Notes: a model not told the origin generated them from the letters alone. A DNA stretch of 64,000 bases from Fibrobacter succinogenes (GCA_902794535.1 CADBHQ010000001.1:103878-167877); one strand, 5' to 3'. Positions 34,160 to 43,186 are shown, counted from the stretch's first letter. Made by a program: numbers and translations.

Positions 34160-35260
34160 ATGACAAAGGTTTTATGCGGGCGGGGCCCCAGCTCGGAGTT
34201 GCGAAGGCCGCACGGGCCCCTCCCTGCACCCTCCCCATCCTTGGCCGACGCTAATTCTGACAAAAAAAGTTATCTGCGGACAAAAAAATCTTTTTTTGTT
34301 AGTGTATTATTGTTTGCTGTTTCTGTTGAAAGTGCTTTTGCCGCTGAAGATTACTTCTTCAAGGCAAATGAGTTGTATGACCAGGGCAAGTTTAAGGAAG
34401 CGGTGCCGCTGTATCGTGCGGCGATTGATGAAGGCCGCTATGAACCGTTTGCTTGGTTCAACTTGGGCAATGCTATGGTGCAACTTGACCGCAAGCAGGT
34501 GGCCATGGTCGCTTACAAGCGTACGGTAGAACTTTTGCCGACGTTTGAAAAAGCCTGGATGCTCCTCGGCGACCTTTACTACTTGGGCAATGATGTGGGC
34601 GAGGCCATTGCGGCTTACCAGCGTGCTGTAGAACTTGGCGTAGAATCGGACCATGTGCATTTTGCGCTGGCGGAATGCTACTTGAAGGGTCGCGACTGGA
34701 CGCTTGCGCAGAAGAACTTTGAACACGCTTTGCAACTGAATCCGGATCGTATGGATGCTTGGTATGGCCTTGCTGAAGTCTACGAAAAATTGGGCGACTA
34801 CGAATACGCCATCAAGACACTTCAGAATGCTTTGCAGATGACGGCTACCGCGGGCGCCGACGTTCACTTTACGATGGCTTATTACTACCGCAGCATGGAT
34901 TCTACGAGACAATCTTTGAACGAAATGGAAAACGGAATCTTGATGGATCCGGAAAATGTTTCGGCTCGCCGCTACTTGGCGCAAATGTATGTGCAGAACA
35001 ATTCTCCATGGATGGCCATTTTCACGCTTGAAGAAGGACTTCGCCACAATAAGGGCAAGGCGGATTTGAACCTGGATTTGGGACAGATTTACTTTACCCA
35101 GAAACGCTATGACGAAGCGTTCGATTGCTACATGAAGGCTTGGCTTGCGGGCAATTCGCAAGGGCGTATCGGTGCTGAAAATGTAGGCCACGTATTCTCG
35201 AATGCGGGCGATACCGAAAAAGCCGAAAGCCTGTACAAGCGCATTCGCGAGAAAAAGTAG
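34160..35260 (+). CDS. Periplasmic TPR protein of the TonB operon, with an in-frame repeat insertion near its start
   Basis: Exported TPR protein, 366 residues from ATG 34160 (an alternative TTG at 34115 with a good AAAGGAG gives 381). Residues about 65-360 form at least seven TPRs (YDQGKFKEAVPLYRAAIDEG, AWYGLAEVYEKLGDYEYAIK). It closes the DUF3450-ExbB-ExbB-ExbD-TonB-TPR series known from TonB2 operons. The signal peptide core (KSFFVSVLLFAVSVESAFAA) begins only about 40 residues after the start because a GC-rich repeat lies between MTK and KSFF. Removing 117 bp between two GACAAA copies would give a normal signal peptide beginning MTKKSFFV. Whether this version is exported is open. Confidence 0.82.
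   Translation: MTKVLCGRGPSSELRRPHGPLPAPSPSLADANSDKKSYLRTKKSFFVSVLLFAVSVESAFAAEDYFFKANELYDQGKFKEAVPLYRAAIDEGRYEPFAWFNLGNAMVQLDRKQVAMVAYKRTVELLPTFEKAWMLLGDLYYLGNDVGEAIAAYQRAVELGVESDHVHFALAECYLKGRDWTLAQKNFEHALQLNPDRMDAWYGLAEVYEKLGDYEYAIKTLQNALQMTATAGADVHFTMAYYYRSMDSTRQSLNEMENGILMDPENVSARRYLAQMYVQNNSPWMAIFTLEEGLRHNKGKADLNLDLGQIYFTQKRYDEAFDCYMKAWLAGNSQGRIGAENVGHVFSNAGDTEKAESLYKRIREKK
34168..34284. repeat. 117-bp GC-rich insertion with GACAAA flanks
   Basis: GACAAA at 34162-34167 recurs at 34279-34284, exactly 117 bp (39 codons) later. The DNA between is strikingly GC-rich (core 34175-34252, with GCGGGCGGGGCCCC and CACGGGCCCCTCCC arms), unlike the flanking A/T-rich signal-peptide codons. It looks like a small repeat element inserted in frame, with a possible target duplication. 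Confidence 0.65.
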
Positions 35261-35279
35261 ATTCTTCGTGGTGTAGCGC

Positions 35280-36593
35280 TTGCTTTTACTCGTTGTCATA
35301 TATGCGGCCTTTATTGGCCTAGGGCTTCCTGATACGGTGCTTGGGGCGGCATGGCCCGTGATGCAGCATGACTTGAATGCGCCTCTTTCGGCGGCGGGGC
35401 TCTTGTCGATCATTGTAAGTGTGGGGACGATTGTTTCGAGCTTGTGGACGCCTGCGCTTTTGCGCCTGATGGGAACGGGCAAACTTGTTTTTGTGAGTAT
35501 TGCGCTTACGGCGGTGGCTTCGTTTGGTTACGGATTTTCGACGACATTTTGGATGATGTGCCTGTTTGCGGTTCCTATGGGAATCGGGGCGGGCGCGATT
35601 GATGTCGCGATGAACAATTTTGCTGCCATTTATTTGGAATCGAAACACACGAGTTGGCTACATGCCAGCTGGGGTGTGGGCGCGTGCCTTGGCCCGGCTC
35701 TATTTTCGATTTCGGTGGTGGCAGGTGTTGGTTGGCGTGGCGCTTACGATATGGTCGCCTTGATTCTTGCGGTGATTGCTGCGATGATGCTTATAACGCT
35801 CCCGATTTGGAAAAAGACGGAAAAGCGCGATGATTCGCAGCAGGCGCCTGCGGTAAAGGATATCTCGCTGTGGGCAGCACTCAAGGTGCCTGGAATGAAG
35901 CTTTCTTTCTGGGTGTTCTTCTTTTATTCGTCGCTTGAAATTTCCACAAGTCTTTGGTGCGGTACTTACTTGGTGGCCCGAGGCTTTGAACCTGAAATCG
36001 GGGCAATTGCGGTTTCGCTCATGTTTGCCTCTGTCATGATTGGCCGCATTTTGAGTGGCTTTTTTGCCATCAAGTTTACGGATATGCGCTTGGTGCATGC
36101 GGGTATTGCCATCGTGGTGCTCGGCTGTCTTGTTCTGGTGTTGCCGTTGCCGCTCTGGTTTACGCCGGTGTGTATTTGCCTGCTTGGGCTCGGTTGCGCT
36201 CCGGTGTATCCGTCACTCATTCATGCGACCCCTGCGCGATTTGGCGAAGAACTTTCGGGCCGCGCCATCAGTATTCAAATGGCTGGCTCTTATGTGGGAT
36301 CCATTCTGATGCCGCCTGCGTTTGGACTTGTAGCCATCAAGACATCTGTGATTGTGTGGCCGGTGGCGCTTGCGTTATTTGTGGGCTGCCTTTTGCTGTG
36401 TGTATGCTTGCTCGATTATGTGACCCGTAAAAAGTTGCATAATGCCTTTGCGACCGAGCGAATCAAGGACATTTTGCACCAAGTCGAGAAAATGGCGGAA
36501 CTGCGCCGAAGGCTCCGTAAGGAACGCCGCCGTGAACGCCGTAAAAACAAGCTGAAACAAGCGCGAATCAAACGAAAGCTGGATCGCCATTAA
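35280..36593 (+). CDS. Major facilitator superfamily transporter
   Basis: Protein of 437 residues with about twelve hydrophobic segments, starting LLLVVIYAAFIGLGLPDTVLGAAWP, and GAGAIDVAMNNFAA in the segment 4 region, both typical of the FucP/YbjJ-like sugar-permease branch of MFS. The only upstream in-frame start after a stop is TTG at 35280, with no clear Shine-Dalgarno sequence. The last ~60 residues are a highly basic cytoplasmic tail (RRRLRKERRRERRKNKLKQ), which is unusual for the family. The substrate is unknown. It lies 19 nt after the TonB operon. Confidence 0.85.
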   Translation: MLLLVVIYAAFIGLGLPDTVLGAAWPVMQHDLNAPLSAAGLLSIIVSVGTIVSSLWTPALLRLMGTGKLVFVSIALTAVASFGYGFSTTFWMMCLFAVPMGIGAGAIDVAMNNFAAIYLESKHTSWLHASWGVGACLGPALFSISVVAGVGWRGAYDMVALILAVIAAMMLITLPIWKKTEKRDDSQQAPAVKDISLWAALKVPGMKLSFWVFFFYSSLEISTSLWCGTYLVARGFEPEIGAIAVSLMFASVMIGRILSGFFAIKFTDMRLVHAGIAIVVLGCLVLVLPLPLWFTPVCICLLGLGCAPVYPSLIHATPARFGEELSGRAISIQMAGSYVGSILMPPAFGLVAIKTSVIVWPVALALFVGCLLLCVCLLDYVTRKKLHNAFATERIKDILHQVEKMAELRRRLRKERRRERRKNKLKQARIKRKLDRH

Positions 36594-36627
36594 ATAGAGA
36601 CGGTTGTCTTTTTCTACATTTGGTTTC

Positions 36628-37746
36628 ATGGCAAAGAAGAAAAAGGTATGGAAATCTCCTGCCATGGCACAGGCCATGCGTAGCAAAGAAGACAAACTCC
36701 GTGAAACGCTTACGCAGATTGTGAGCGGACAGAGCAGACTTTTACACCGCCCCGAAGACTTGTACGAGGCAATTGCAAACGGCATTGACGATATCGAAAA
36801 CTTCAAGAATCCGAAAGACCAGCTGGAACTTTTGGCTTGGACTTTGCGTGCAGACTTTATTTCGTTCAAGGCCGATACCGACGAAGAAAAGGAATACTGG
36901 GACAACCTCTTTTACGATGCGGGAACGTTCTTTGTGGAACTGGCATCGCAGTATACCGACAAGGATTATGTCGCAGACTTGATTCATGACCTCGCCATGC
37001 GCCATGTGGGTGGTGAAGGCCGCTCGGTGGTGTTCCTGAGTGTCGAAGAAATTTTGCCCAAGGAACGCGCGCAGGCCTTGCTCGAAGAATTGATCAACAA
37101 GGTCACCGAAGTCGACCAGGGCAATCGCGAAGATATTCTGGATGCTATTTGCGATATGGCTGATTCTATCAAGGATGCCGCGAACTTTGCAAAGGCCGCC
37201 CTCCTCAAGGATCCGGACAAGAGCAACGCGACACTCATCGACATTGCAAACGCCCAGTTTATGGCAGGGAATATCGAACTTGCCAAGCAGTGGCTCGGCG
37301 ATGTTCGCAACCCCGGCTCCGAAGACGAAGAAGCGTATCTGGATTTGCAGGCCGCCATTGCTGACAAGGAAGGCCGCAAGTCCGATTGCATCAAGATTGC
37401 CCGTACCTTGTATGAGACTTTCCCGAAGGTGATGAACCTCGGGCGTTTGGCTGCCTTCTTGCCTGATGCCGAAGCGGACCGCGTGCTCAAGGAACATGAA
37501 CAGTTCCGTAACGGCAATACGGCGAATCTGGAATTTATGCAGTTGCTCGCCGGCATGAAGCGTTACAACCAGCTTTCGGGCTACGTGGACCGCTTTGAAA
37601 AGGACTTGACGACGCTCGATGCCGAAGAATTGACGGACCTTGCCGATGCAATCGAAAAGGACGGCCAGAAGGCTCTTGCCGACCACATCCGCGACTGGAT
37701 TGTGGAAGAACCTGAAGACGCACAAGCCTTTGATGATAAGGATTAA
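36628..37746 (+). CDS. Unknown 372-residue helical protein
   Basis: A soluble, acidic, almost fully helical protein with no signal peptide. Residues about 180-300 resemble degenerate TPR/HEAT-like helical pairs (NATLIDIANAQFMAGNIELA, CIKIARTLYETFPKVMNLGR). I do not recognise the family. ATG 36628 is preceded by TACATTTG at 36615-36622 and no Shine-Dalgarno sequence, so a leaderless transcript is possible. Six nt after its stop begins the tetrapyrrole cluster, so it may share that transcript. Confidence 0.75.
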   Translation: MAKKKKVWKSPAMAQAMRSKEDKLRETLTQIVSGQSRLLHRPEDLYEAIANGIDDIENFKNPKDQLELLAWTLRADFISFKADTDEEKEYWDNLFYDAGTFFVELASQYTDKDYVADLIHDLAMRHVGGEGRSVVFLSVEEILPKERAQALLEELINKVTEVDQGNREDILDAICDMADSIKDAANFAKAALLKDPDKSNATLIDIANAQFMAGNIELAKQWLGDVRNPGSEDEEAYLDLQAAIADKEGRKSDCIKIARTLYETFPKVMNLGRLAAFLPDAEADRVLKEHEQFRNGNTANLEFMQLLAGMKRYNQLSGYVDRFEKDLTTLDAEELTDLADAIEKDGQKALADHIRDWIVEEPEDAQAFDDKD

Positions 37747-37752
37747 GTTCTG

Positions 37753-39252
37753 ATGGCGAATTTTGGTCATGTTTACTTGATTGGTGCAGGTCCTGGCGAT
37801 CCGGGACTCTTGACGATTCGCGGAAAAGAAATTCTGGAACGCGCCGACGTGGTGGTGTACGACCGCCTGGTTTCTCCGGCGATTCTTGGAATGTGCAATT
37901 CAAAGGCGAAGATGGTCGATGTGGGCAAAATGCCGACGCACCACAAGGTGAAACAGTCCGAAATCAATAAACTTCTGGTGCAGTTTGCGCAGGAATACCC
38001 GCAGGGCATTGTGGCACGCCTCAAGGGCGGCGATCCGTTCGTGTTCGGGCGCGGTGGCGAAGAAGCTCTGGAATTGGTCGAGGCCGGAGTTGATTTCGAT
38101 GTGGTGCCGGGCATTACTTCGGCGATTTCGGTGCCGGCCTACGCGGGCATTCCCGTAAGCCATCGCGGTATTGCGACTAGTTTCCACATTATCACGGGCC
38201 ACGAAAAGGCTGAGTCGAACGGCGAACTCTCTCTCGACTTTGAAAATCTCGCGAAGTGCCAGGGCACCCTCATTTTCTTGATGGGCATTGCCAACATGGA
38301 CTTTATCGCCAAGCGCCTTATGGAATGTGGCAAGGACCCGAAGACTCCGCTTGCCTTTATCGAAAAGGGAACCACGCCATACCAGCGCACGGTCTTGGCG
38401 ACGCTTGAAACAGCGGGGGAGACGATTGTCCGCGAAAACGTGACGGCTCCTGCAATTACGATTATGGGCGGTGTCGTTGAACTCGGCAAGACTCTCGCTT
38501 GGAAAAAGAATTTGCCGCTTTCGGGCAAGCGTCTGGTGGTGACTCGCGCTGCCAAGCAGGCCAGCGGAATTACAGCCCGCCTTACGGCCCTCGGTGCCGA
38601 AGTCATCGAGACACCGATGATTGAAACGCGCGCGGTTGAAGGCTCGTTCAATTGGGCTGACCTTGCGAATTTCGACATTCTCGCTTTCACAAGCACGAAC
38701 GGCGTCGAATCGTTCTTTACGCAGTTGCTTGCTTCTGGCAATGACATTCGCGTTCTTGCGGGCAAGAAAATTGCAAGTGTGGGGAAGATTACCGAAAAGA
38801 AATTGCTGGAATATGGCATTCGCTGCGATTACGTGCCCGAAGACCATACCGGCGAAGGCCTTGGAAAACTGCTGCGAGATGTGGTTGATAAAGGCGAATT
38901 GGACGCATCCCGCATCTTGTTGCTTCAAGGCAATCTCGCTGATGACACCCTGTTGAAACTTTTACCGCAAGCAACCCGCTGGGTCGTTTACGAAACGCTC
39001 CCAGTGGCTGAACTCCCTGAATGGAAGCGTGAAGCCGTTGAATCGGCCGATGCCATCGTCTTTGCCAGCACCAGCGCCGTCGAGAATTACGTTAAGATGA
39101 CGGATGCGCGACCTCACACCTCTTTTTGCATCGGTCGCATGACGGAATCTGCAGCCCGCAAGCATGGTTTTGAAACCGTCACCTCCGACGAAACCACCAT
39201 GGATTCTCTCGTCAAGAAAATCGCGGAATATTACGCAGGGGAGCTTACATAA
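37753..39252 (+). CDS. cobA-hemD: Uroporphyrinogen-III C-methyltransferase / uroporphyrinogen-III synthase fusion
   Basis: Fusion of 499 residues. Residues 1-245 are the SAM-dependent methyltransferase: IGAGPGDPGLLTIRG, VVVYDRLVSP, RLKGGDPFVFGRGGEE, VVPGITSAISVPAYAGIP, all SUMT hallmarks. Residues 250-499 form HemD (GKRLVVTRAAKQASG, FTSTNGVESFF, GEGLGKLL). Together they close the tetrapyrrole ring and methylate it to precorrin-2. This fusion is common in Firmicutes and related anaerobes. Its stop overlaps the next ATG, so the following CbiX-SirC protein, which carries on to siroheme, is translationally coupled. Confidence 0.95.
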   Translation: MANFGHVYLIGAGPGDPGLLTIRGKEILERADVVVYDRLVSPAILGMCNSKAKMVDVGKMPTHHKVKQSEINKLLVQFAQEYPQGIVARLKGGDPFVFGRGGEEALELVEAGVDFDVVPGITSAISVPAYAGIPVSHRGIATSFHIITGHEKAESNGELSLDFENLAKCQGTLIFLMGIANMDFIAKRLMECGKDPKTPLAFIEKGTTPYQRTVLATLETAGETIVRENVTAPAITIMGGVVELGKTLAWKKNLPLSGKRLVVTRAAKQASGITARLTALGAEVIETPMIETRAVEGSFNWADLANFDILAFTSTNGVESFFTQLLASGNDIRVLAGKKIASVGKITEKKLLEYGIRCDYVPEDHTGEGLGKLLRDVVDKGELDASRILLLQGNLADDTLLKLLPQATRWVVYETLPVAELPEWKREAVESADAIVFASTSAVENYVKMTDARPHTSFCIGRMTESAARKHGFETVTSDETTMDSLVKKIAEYYAGELT

Positions 39253-40226
39253 TGAAAGCCATCCTGATTATCGCGCATCACTGCATTTTGCCAGGGGCCT
39301 ACAAGGGCTTCGAAGAAATCATGGATAAACTGCACCATGATTTGCCCGGTACGCGCGTGGCAAGTACGAGTCTGTTGGATTTGGAAAACGACTTACGTAC
39401 GCTCTTGCGCGAAGATGTGGAATCGGTGACGCTTTTGCCGTACTTGTTGCTGAACGGTCAGCATACCAAGAACGATGTGCCCAAGGTTGTGGCACACCTG
39501 CAGGCGGAATTCCCGCAGATTCCGATTACGCTTTTGCCTTGCCTTGGCGACTGGAAAGAATTCGCCGACATGGTGGTTGCTGGCGTCCGTAGCGCGCAAA
39601 TAGACGAGAGAACGCCCGCTGATGCAGGTTACAGACGAAAGACGAAAGAAAATGAGTCTTGTCAGAATAATCTCTCGTCTCCCGCCTCTCGTCTCTCGTC
39701 TAAGCCAAACCTCTTCTCCATCGAACTGAATCTCGAAGGCAAGAATGTATTGGTGGTGGGCGGCGGCCGCATTGCCCTTCGCAAGGTCAAAACGCTTTTG
39801 CCCACGGGGGCCCGCATTACCGTAGTCGCCCCGCAGTTTGACCCTGAATTTAAGTCTTTAGATTCTTCGACTACGCCTAACGGCTCCGCTCAGAATGACA
39901 CTTTGACATCCGTAACCTTGATTAATCGCCCATATGAGCAGCTCGACCTTCGCGGAATCTTCATGGTTTTCATTTGCACCGACCAGCCTGCGGTCAATGC
40001 TCAGGTGTCTAACGATGCTCACGCCCGCCGTATTCTGGTGAATAATGCCTGCGACTACCTCGATGGCGACTTTATTGTGCCTGCCCGCATGGATTTTGGC
40101 GAAAATATCGCCGTAACGGTCTCTACGCAGGGCCGTGCCCCCTCGCTTGCCAAGAAACTCAAGCAGAAAATCCAGACCGAATGGGCCGAAGGCCTTGAAC
40201 AGATTGAGCGGGATTTTTTGTTATAA
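39252..40226 (+). CDS. CbiX-like chelatase / SirC precorrin-2 dehydrogenase fusion
   Basis: Protein of 324 residues. Residues 1-115 resemble a single-domain CbiX/SirB chelatase (ILIIAHHCILPGAYKGFEEI; VTLLPYLLLNGQHTKND). Residues 160-324 are the CysG/SirC NAD-dependent dehydrogenase (LNLEGKNVLVVGGGRIALRK; FICTDQPAVNAQ; VSTQGRAPSLAKKLK). Together they oxidise precorrin-2 to sirohydrochlorin and insert a metal, probably iron for siroheme. The linker (about 118-158) and a loop near 200-217 are encoded by sequences that look like intergenic repeats. In many chelatases the metal-binding His pair comes from two motifs; both a HH and an H-containing QHTKND are visible. Confidence 0.87.
   Translation: MKAILIIAHHCILPGAYKGFEEIMDKLHHDLPGTRVASTSLLDLENDLRTLLREDVESVTLLPYLLLNGQHTKNDVPKVVAHLQAEFPQIPITLLPCLGDWKEFADMVVAGVRSAQIDERTPADAGYRRKTKENESCQNNLSSPASRLSSKPNLFSIELNLEGKNVLVVGGGRIALRKVKTLLPTGARITVVAPQFDPEFKSLDSSTTPNGSAQNDTLTSVTLINRPYEQLDLRGIFMVFICTDQPAVNAQVSNDAHARRILVNNACDYLDGDFIVPARMDFGENIAVTVSTQGRAPSLAKKLKQKIQTEWAEGLEQIERDFLL
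39599..39705. repeat. Repeat-like insert with inverted TCTCGTCT ends, in the fusion linker
   Basis: AGACGAGAGA near 39602-39611 is the reverse complement of TCTCTCGTCT, and TCTCGTCT recurs several times in 39670-39702. The encoded linker is low in hydrophobic content (SSPASRLSSK). This looks like an intergenic type repeat read in frame. Confidence 0.6.
39858..39905. repeat. Repeat-like stretch AGATTCTTCGACTACGCC... in the SirC domain
   Basis: The segment from TTAGATTCTTCGACTACG to CCGCTCAGAATGACA resembles a short palindromic repeat seen scattered between genes of many bacteria (recalled, not searched). Here it encodes SLDSSTTPNGSAQNDT, an extra polar loop where other SirC proteins have a short turn. 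Confidence 0.55.
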
Positions 40227-40246
40227 TTTAAAACGGAGGTGAAAAT

Positions 40247-41218
40247 ATGATTATCCGTCCTCGTCGTTTACGCAAGAATGTAACTATCCGCAACATGGTG
40301 GCAGAAACCGCCGTGAATCCCGATGCTCTCGTATACCCAATGTTCGTGGTCGAGGGGGAGAATGTCAAGGAAGAAATTCCTTCGATGCCGGGACAGTATC
40401 GTTTTTCGATTGACGCTATTCTGACTGAACTTGAAGAATGCGTTAAACTTGGAATCAAGTCGATTTTGTTGTTCGGTATTCCTAGCTTTAAAGATGAATT
40501 GGCTTCGTCTGCTTATGACGATGATGGCATTGTGCAGCGTGCGGTTCGCTCGATTAAGGCGCATTTTTCGGACTTGTACGTGATTACGGATGTTTGCCTT
40601 TGTGAATACATGAGCCATGGTCACTGCGGAATTGTCAAAGAAGACGGCGATGTCGATAACGACCCGACACTTGAACTTTTGGCAAAGACAGCGCTTTCGC
40701 ATGCTGAAGCCGGTGCCGACATGGTTGCCCCCTCTGACATGATGGATGGCCGTGTGGCTGCAATTCGTGAAAAACTGGATGAAAATGGTTTCACGAATTT
40801 GCCGATTATGGCGTACAGTGCCAAGTTTGCAAGTGCTTATTATGGCCCGTTCCGCGATGCCGCTGATTCTGCTCCGCATTTTGGTGACCGCAAGAGTTAC
40901 CAGATGGATGTTCGCAATGGTCGCGAAGCCCTGCACGAAGTGGAACTTGATTTGGAAGAAGGAGCCGATATCGTGATGGTCAAGCCTGGGCTTGCCTTCC
41001 TCGATATTTTGCGTGAAACGGCTGAAATGAGCAATGTGCCTGTGGCCGTTTACAACGTGAGTGGTGAGTATTCCATGGTGAAGGCGGCGGCCCAAAATGG
41101 TTGGATCAATGAAGATGCGATTATCCGTGAAAACTTGATTGCTTTCAAGCGTGCCGGTGCCGATATCATCATTACTTACCATGCCAAAGAAGCCCTTGAA
41201 ATGGGCCTTTTGAAATAG
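40247..41218 (+). CDS. hemB: Delta-aminolevulinic acid dehydratase (porphobilinogen synthase)
   Basis: Protein of 323 residues, normal length, with CGGAGGTG as Shine-Dalgarno sequence. It joins two aminolevulinates to porphobilinogen. Family landmarks: [26 protein letters not shown], the metal-binding [14 protein letters not shown] with cysteines of a zinc-type enzyme, the Schiff-base lysines in [18 protein letters not shown] and [13 protein letters not shown], and YNVSGEYSM. It follows the siroheme fusion by 20 nt in one transcription unit. Confidence 0.97.
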   Translation: MIIRPRRLRKNVTIRNMVAETAVNPDALVYPMFVVEGENVKEEIPSMPGQYRFSIDAILTELEECVKLGIKSILLFGIPSFKDELASSAYDDDGIVQRAVRSIKAHFSDLYVITDVCLCEYMSHGHCGIVKEDGDVDNDPTLELLAKTALSHAEAGADMVAPSDMMDGRVAAIREKLDENGFTNLPIMAYSAKFASAYYGPFRDAADSAPHFGDRKSYQMDVRNGREALHEVELDLEEGADIVMVKPGLAFLDILRETAEMSNVPVAVYNVSGEYSMVKAAAQNGWINEDAIIRENLIAFKRAGADIIITYHAKEALEMGLLK

Positions 41219-41280
41219 AATTTGTTCTAACTTATTGCTAAACAATAGTTTAGATAAATTTTTTCAAAAAAGTGCAATTA

Positions 41281-41361
41281 TGATATAAATCACACTTTTA
41301 AGTGTGATTTTGTAATTTGTTTAATTTTTATTAACTTTGTATAAAAATGGTATTATATTTG
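41281..41361 (+). promoter_or_regulatory. Palindromes and promoter-like boxes upstream of a small lipoprotein
   Basis: TGATATAAATCA at 41281-41292 fits the TGATN4ATCA pattern of FNR/CRP-family sites. A perfect 11-bp inverted repeat (AAATCACACTT at 41287-41297 with 41300-41310) overlaps it and could be a hemB terminator or an operator. TTGTTT (41317-41322) and TATAAA (41340-41345) have 17-bp spacing, and TATATTTG at 41354-41361 is a TAnnTTTG box. All by eye. Confidence 0.4.
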
Positions 41362-41408
41362 TAGTGTCGTTTTAGATAAAACGCACATAAATAAAAATGG
41401 AGAATAAA

Positions 41409-41792
41409 ATGAAAAAGTTGATGCTCGTTGCCGCTTTCGGCGCTGCTGCTATCCTCACCGCTTGTGGCGATGATTCCTCTTCTAACGCTTCTGGTTCTTC
41501 CAAGACTCAGCTCGACGGCAAGTCTGTTGTTTCTTGCGACGTGGTTAGGACCATTGCTGGTATTGAAAGCCATTCTTGCCATGCTATCGCCGCTGATGAC
41601 GCTGGCGTTGACGCTTTCTTGGCCAAGTGCGGCGCAAATAACGAATTCGACACGGCTGTTTATACTCCGGGTCAGGGTTGCACGGGTGCAGTGCTTGCTT
41701 GCGATACGCAGGAAGGCGGCCAGGTGGAATACTTCTACGATGACGCTTCCGCTCATTTCGGTTGCGAAGGCGTTGGCCCGCACAACTTCTAA
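41409..41792 (+). CDS. Small Cys-rich lipoprotein, unknown function
   Basis: Protein of 127 residues from ATG 41409; GGAG lies 6 nt upstream and this start opens the signal peptide ending ILTAC. A short Ser/Asn linker follows. The mature part has six further cysteines (including VSCDVVR, HSCHAIAA, LAKCGAN, QGCTGAVLACD, HFGCEG), probably forming disulfides in the periplasm or at the surface. I do not know the family. The long AT-rich upstream region with palindromes suggests specific regulation. A terminator follows. Confidence 0.8.
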   Translation: MKKLMLVAAFGAAAILTACGDDSSSNASGSSKTQLDGKSVVSCDVVRTIAGIESHSCHAIAADDAGVDAFLAKCGANNEFDTAVYTPGQGCTGAVLACDTQEGGQVEYFYDDASAHFGCEGVGPHNF

Positions 41793-41825
41793 TATCTATT
41801 GAGCATTAGGTATTTTTTTACGGAA

Positions 41826-41852
41826 GGTCCGGCCCTCGGGTCGGATTTTCTA
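41826..41852 (+). terminator. Probable terminator upstream of hemL
   Basis: GGTCCGGCCC (41826-41835) can pair with GGGTCGGATT (41838-41847) with G-U pairs and a small loop, followed by a T-rich tail. The tail merges into TATTTTTG, which may act as the hemL promoter box. Confidence 0.65.
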
Positions 41853-41858
41853 TTTTTG
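41851..41858 (+). promoter_or_regulatory. TAnnTTTG box 5 nt before the hemL start
   Basis: TATTTTTG, then GTGGC, then ATG at 41864. The same TAnnTTTG arrangement stands 4-5 nt before ATG at 18477, 36615 and 53131. If it is a Bacteroidota-like -7 element the mRNA would start at or next to the A of ATG. The terminator T-run is an alternative explanation here. Confidence 0.45.
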
Positions 41859-41863
41859 GTGGC

Positions 41864-43150
41864 ATGAATCATTCTTTGAGTGAAAAACTTTTTGCCGAAG
41901 CCAAGAACTTAATGCCGGGTGGCGTGAATAGCCCGGTGCGTGCCTATAGCAATGTGGGGGCAACGCCTCCGTTTATCAAGCGTGCCAAGGGCAGTCACAT
42001 TTACGATGTCGATGGCAACGACTACATCGACTACGTGGGTAGCTGGGGTCCGATGCTTTTGGGACATGCCCACGATGCTGTGATCAAGGCGGTGGCCGAT
42101 ACGGCCCAGAATGGCCTTAGCTTTGGTGCTCCTTGCGGACTGGAATCTGAACTTGCGAAGCTCGTGATGGAACTTGTTCCGAGCGTTGAAATGATCCGTA
42201 TGGTCAATAGCGGTACCGAAGCGACCATGAGTGCGATTCGTGCGGCGCGTGGTTTCACGGGCCGCGACAAGATTGTCAAGTTTGAAGGTTGTTACCACGG
42301 CCATAGCGATAGCTTGCTGATTAAGGCGGGCTCGGGGATGCTTACCACCGGTAAGCCGAGCAGCAAAGGCGTGCCGGCGGATTTGGCCAAGTACACGCTG
42401 ACGCTGCAATACAATGACGTGGCCGGAGTCCGTGAATTGTTCGATAAAATTGGCGACGAAATTGCGGGCGTCATTGTAGAACCCGTGGCCGGGAATATGG
42501 GCGTGGTGCCCGCGAAGCCGGAATTCTTGAAGGCGCTTTCCGAAGAAACCAAGAAGCATGGCGCTCTCTTGATTGTGGACGAAGTTATGACGGGTTTCCG
42601 CGTCGGTATTCACTGTGCTCAGGGTTTGTACGGAATTAAGCCGGATCTTACGACTTTCGGTAAGATTATCGGCGGTGGCATGCCGGTGGGCGCTTATGGC
42701 GGCCGTTTGGATGTGATGCAGCAGATTGCGCCTCTCGGTGGAATTTACCAGGCGGGTACTTTGTCGGGTAATCCGGTGGCGATGGCAGCAGGCCTTGCCA
42801 CGATGCGCGAATTGAATTCTCACCCCGAATATTATGTCCGTGCCGAAAATAGCACTAAGAAGTTGATTGCAGGCCTGCAGGAGGCTGCAAAGTTGGCCGG
42901 AATTCCGCTGGCCACGAACCAGGTGGGTTCCATGGGTTGTATCTTCTTTACCGAAGGTCCCGTCACCTGCTTTGCCGATGTGCAAAAGTCCGACTTGGAA
43001 TTGTTCCGCAGGTATTTCCTCGGCATGCTCGACGAAGGTATTTACCTTGCCCCGAGCCAGTTTGAGGCGATTTTCGTGAGTGCGGCTCATACCGACGATG
43101 ATATCGACCGTACCATTGAAGCTGCCCGCAAGGTTTTCAAGTCGCTGTAA
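41864..43150 (+). CDS. hemL: Glutamate-1-semialdehyde 2,1-aminomutase
   Basis: PLP enzyme of 428 residues that makes 5-aminolevulinate in the C5 pathway. Landmarks: [60 protein letters not shown], and the PLP lysine in [18 protein letters not shown] (about K267). Length is normal. No Shine-Dalgarno sequence is seen; a TAnnTTTG box stands 5 nt before the ATG. Its product feeds HemB, encoded about 0.6 kb upstream. hemA and hemC are not in the window. Confidence 0.97.
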   Translation: MNHSLSEKLFAEAKNLMPGGVNSPVRAYSNVGATPPFIKRAKGSHIYDVDGNDYIDYVGSWGPMLLGHAHDAVIKAVADTAQNGLSFGAPCGLESELAKLVMELVPSVEMIRMVNSGTEATMSAIRAARGFTGRDKIVKFEGCYHGHSDSLLIKAGSGMLTTGKPSSKGVPADLAKYTLTLQYNDVAGVRELFDKIGDEIAGVIVEPVAGNMGVVPAKPEFLKALSEETKKHGALLIVDEVMTGFRVGIHCAQGLYGIKPDLTTFGKIIGGGMPVGAYGGRLDVMQQIAPLGGIYQAGTLSGNPVAMAAGLATMRELNSHPEYYVRAENSTKKLIAGLQEAAKLAGIPLATNQVGSMGCIFFTEGPVTCFADVQKSDLELFRRYFLGMLDEGIYLAPSQFEAIFVSAAHTDDDIDRTIEAARKVFKSL

Positions 43151-43186
43151 TTTCTATTTTTGGGCTCTGAAAAATTGAGGTTCTGA

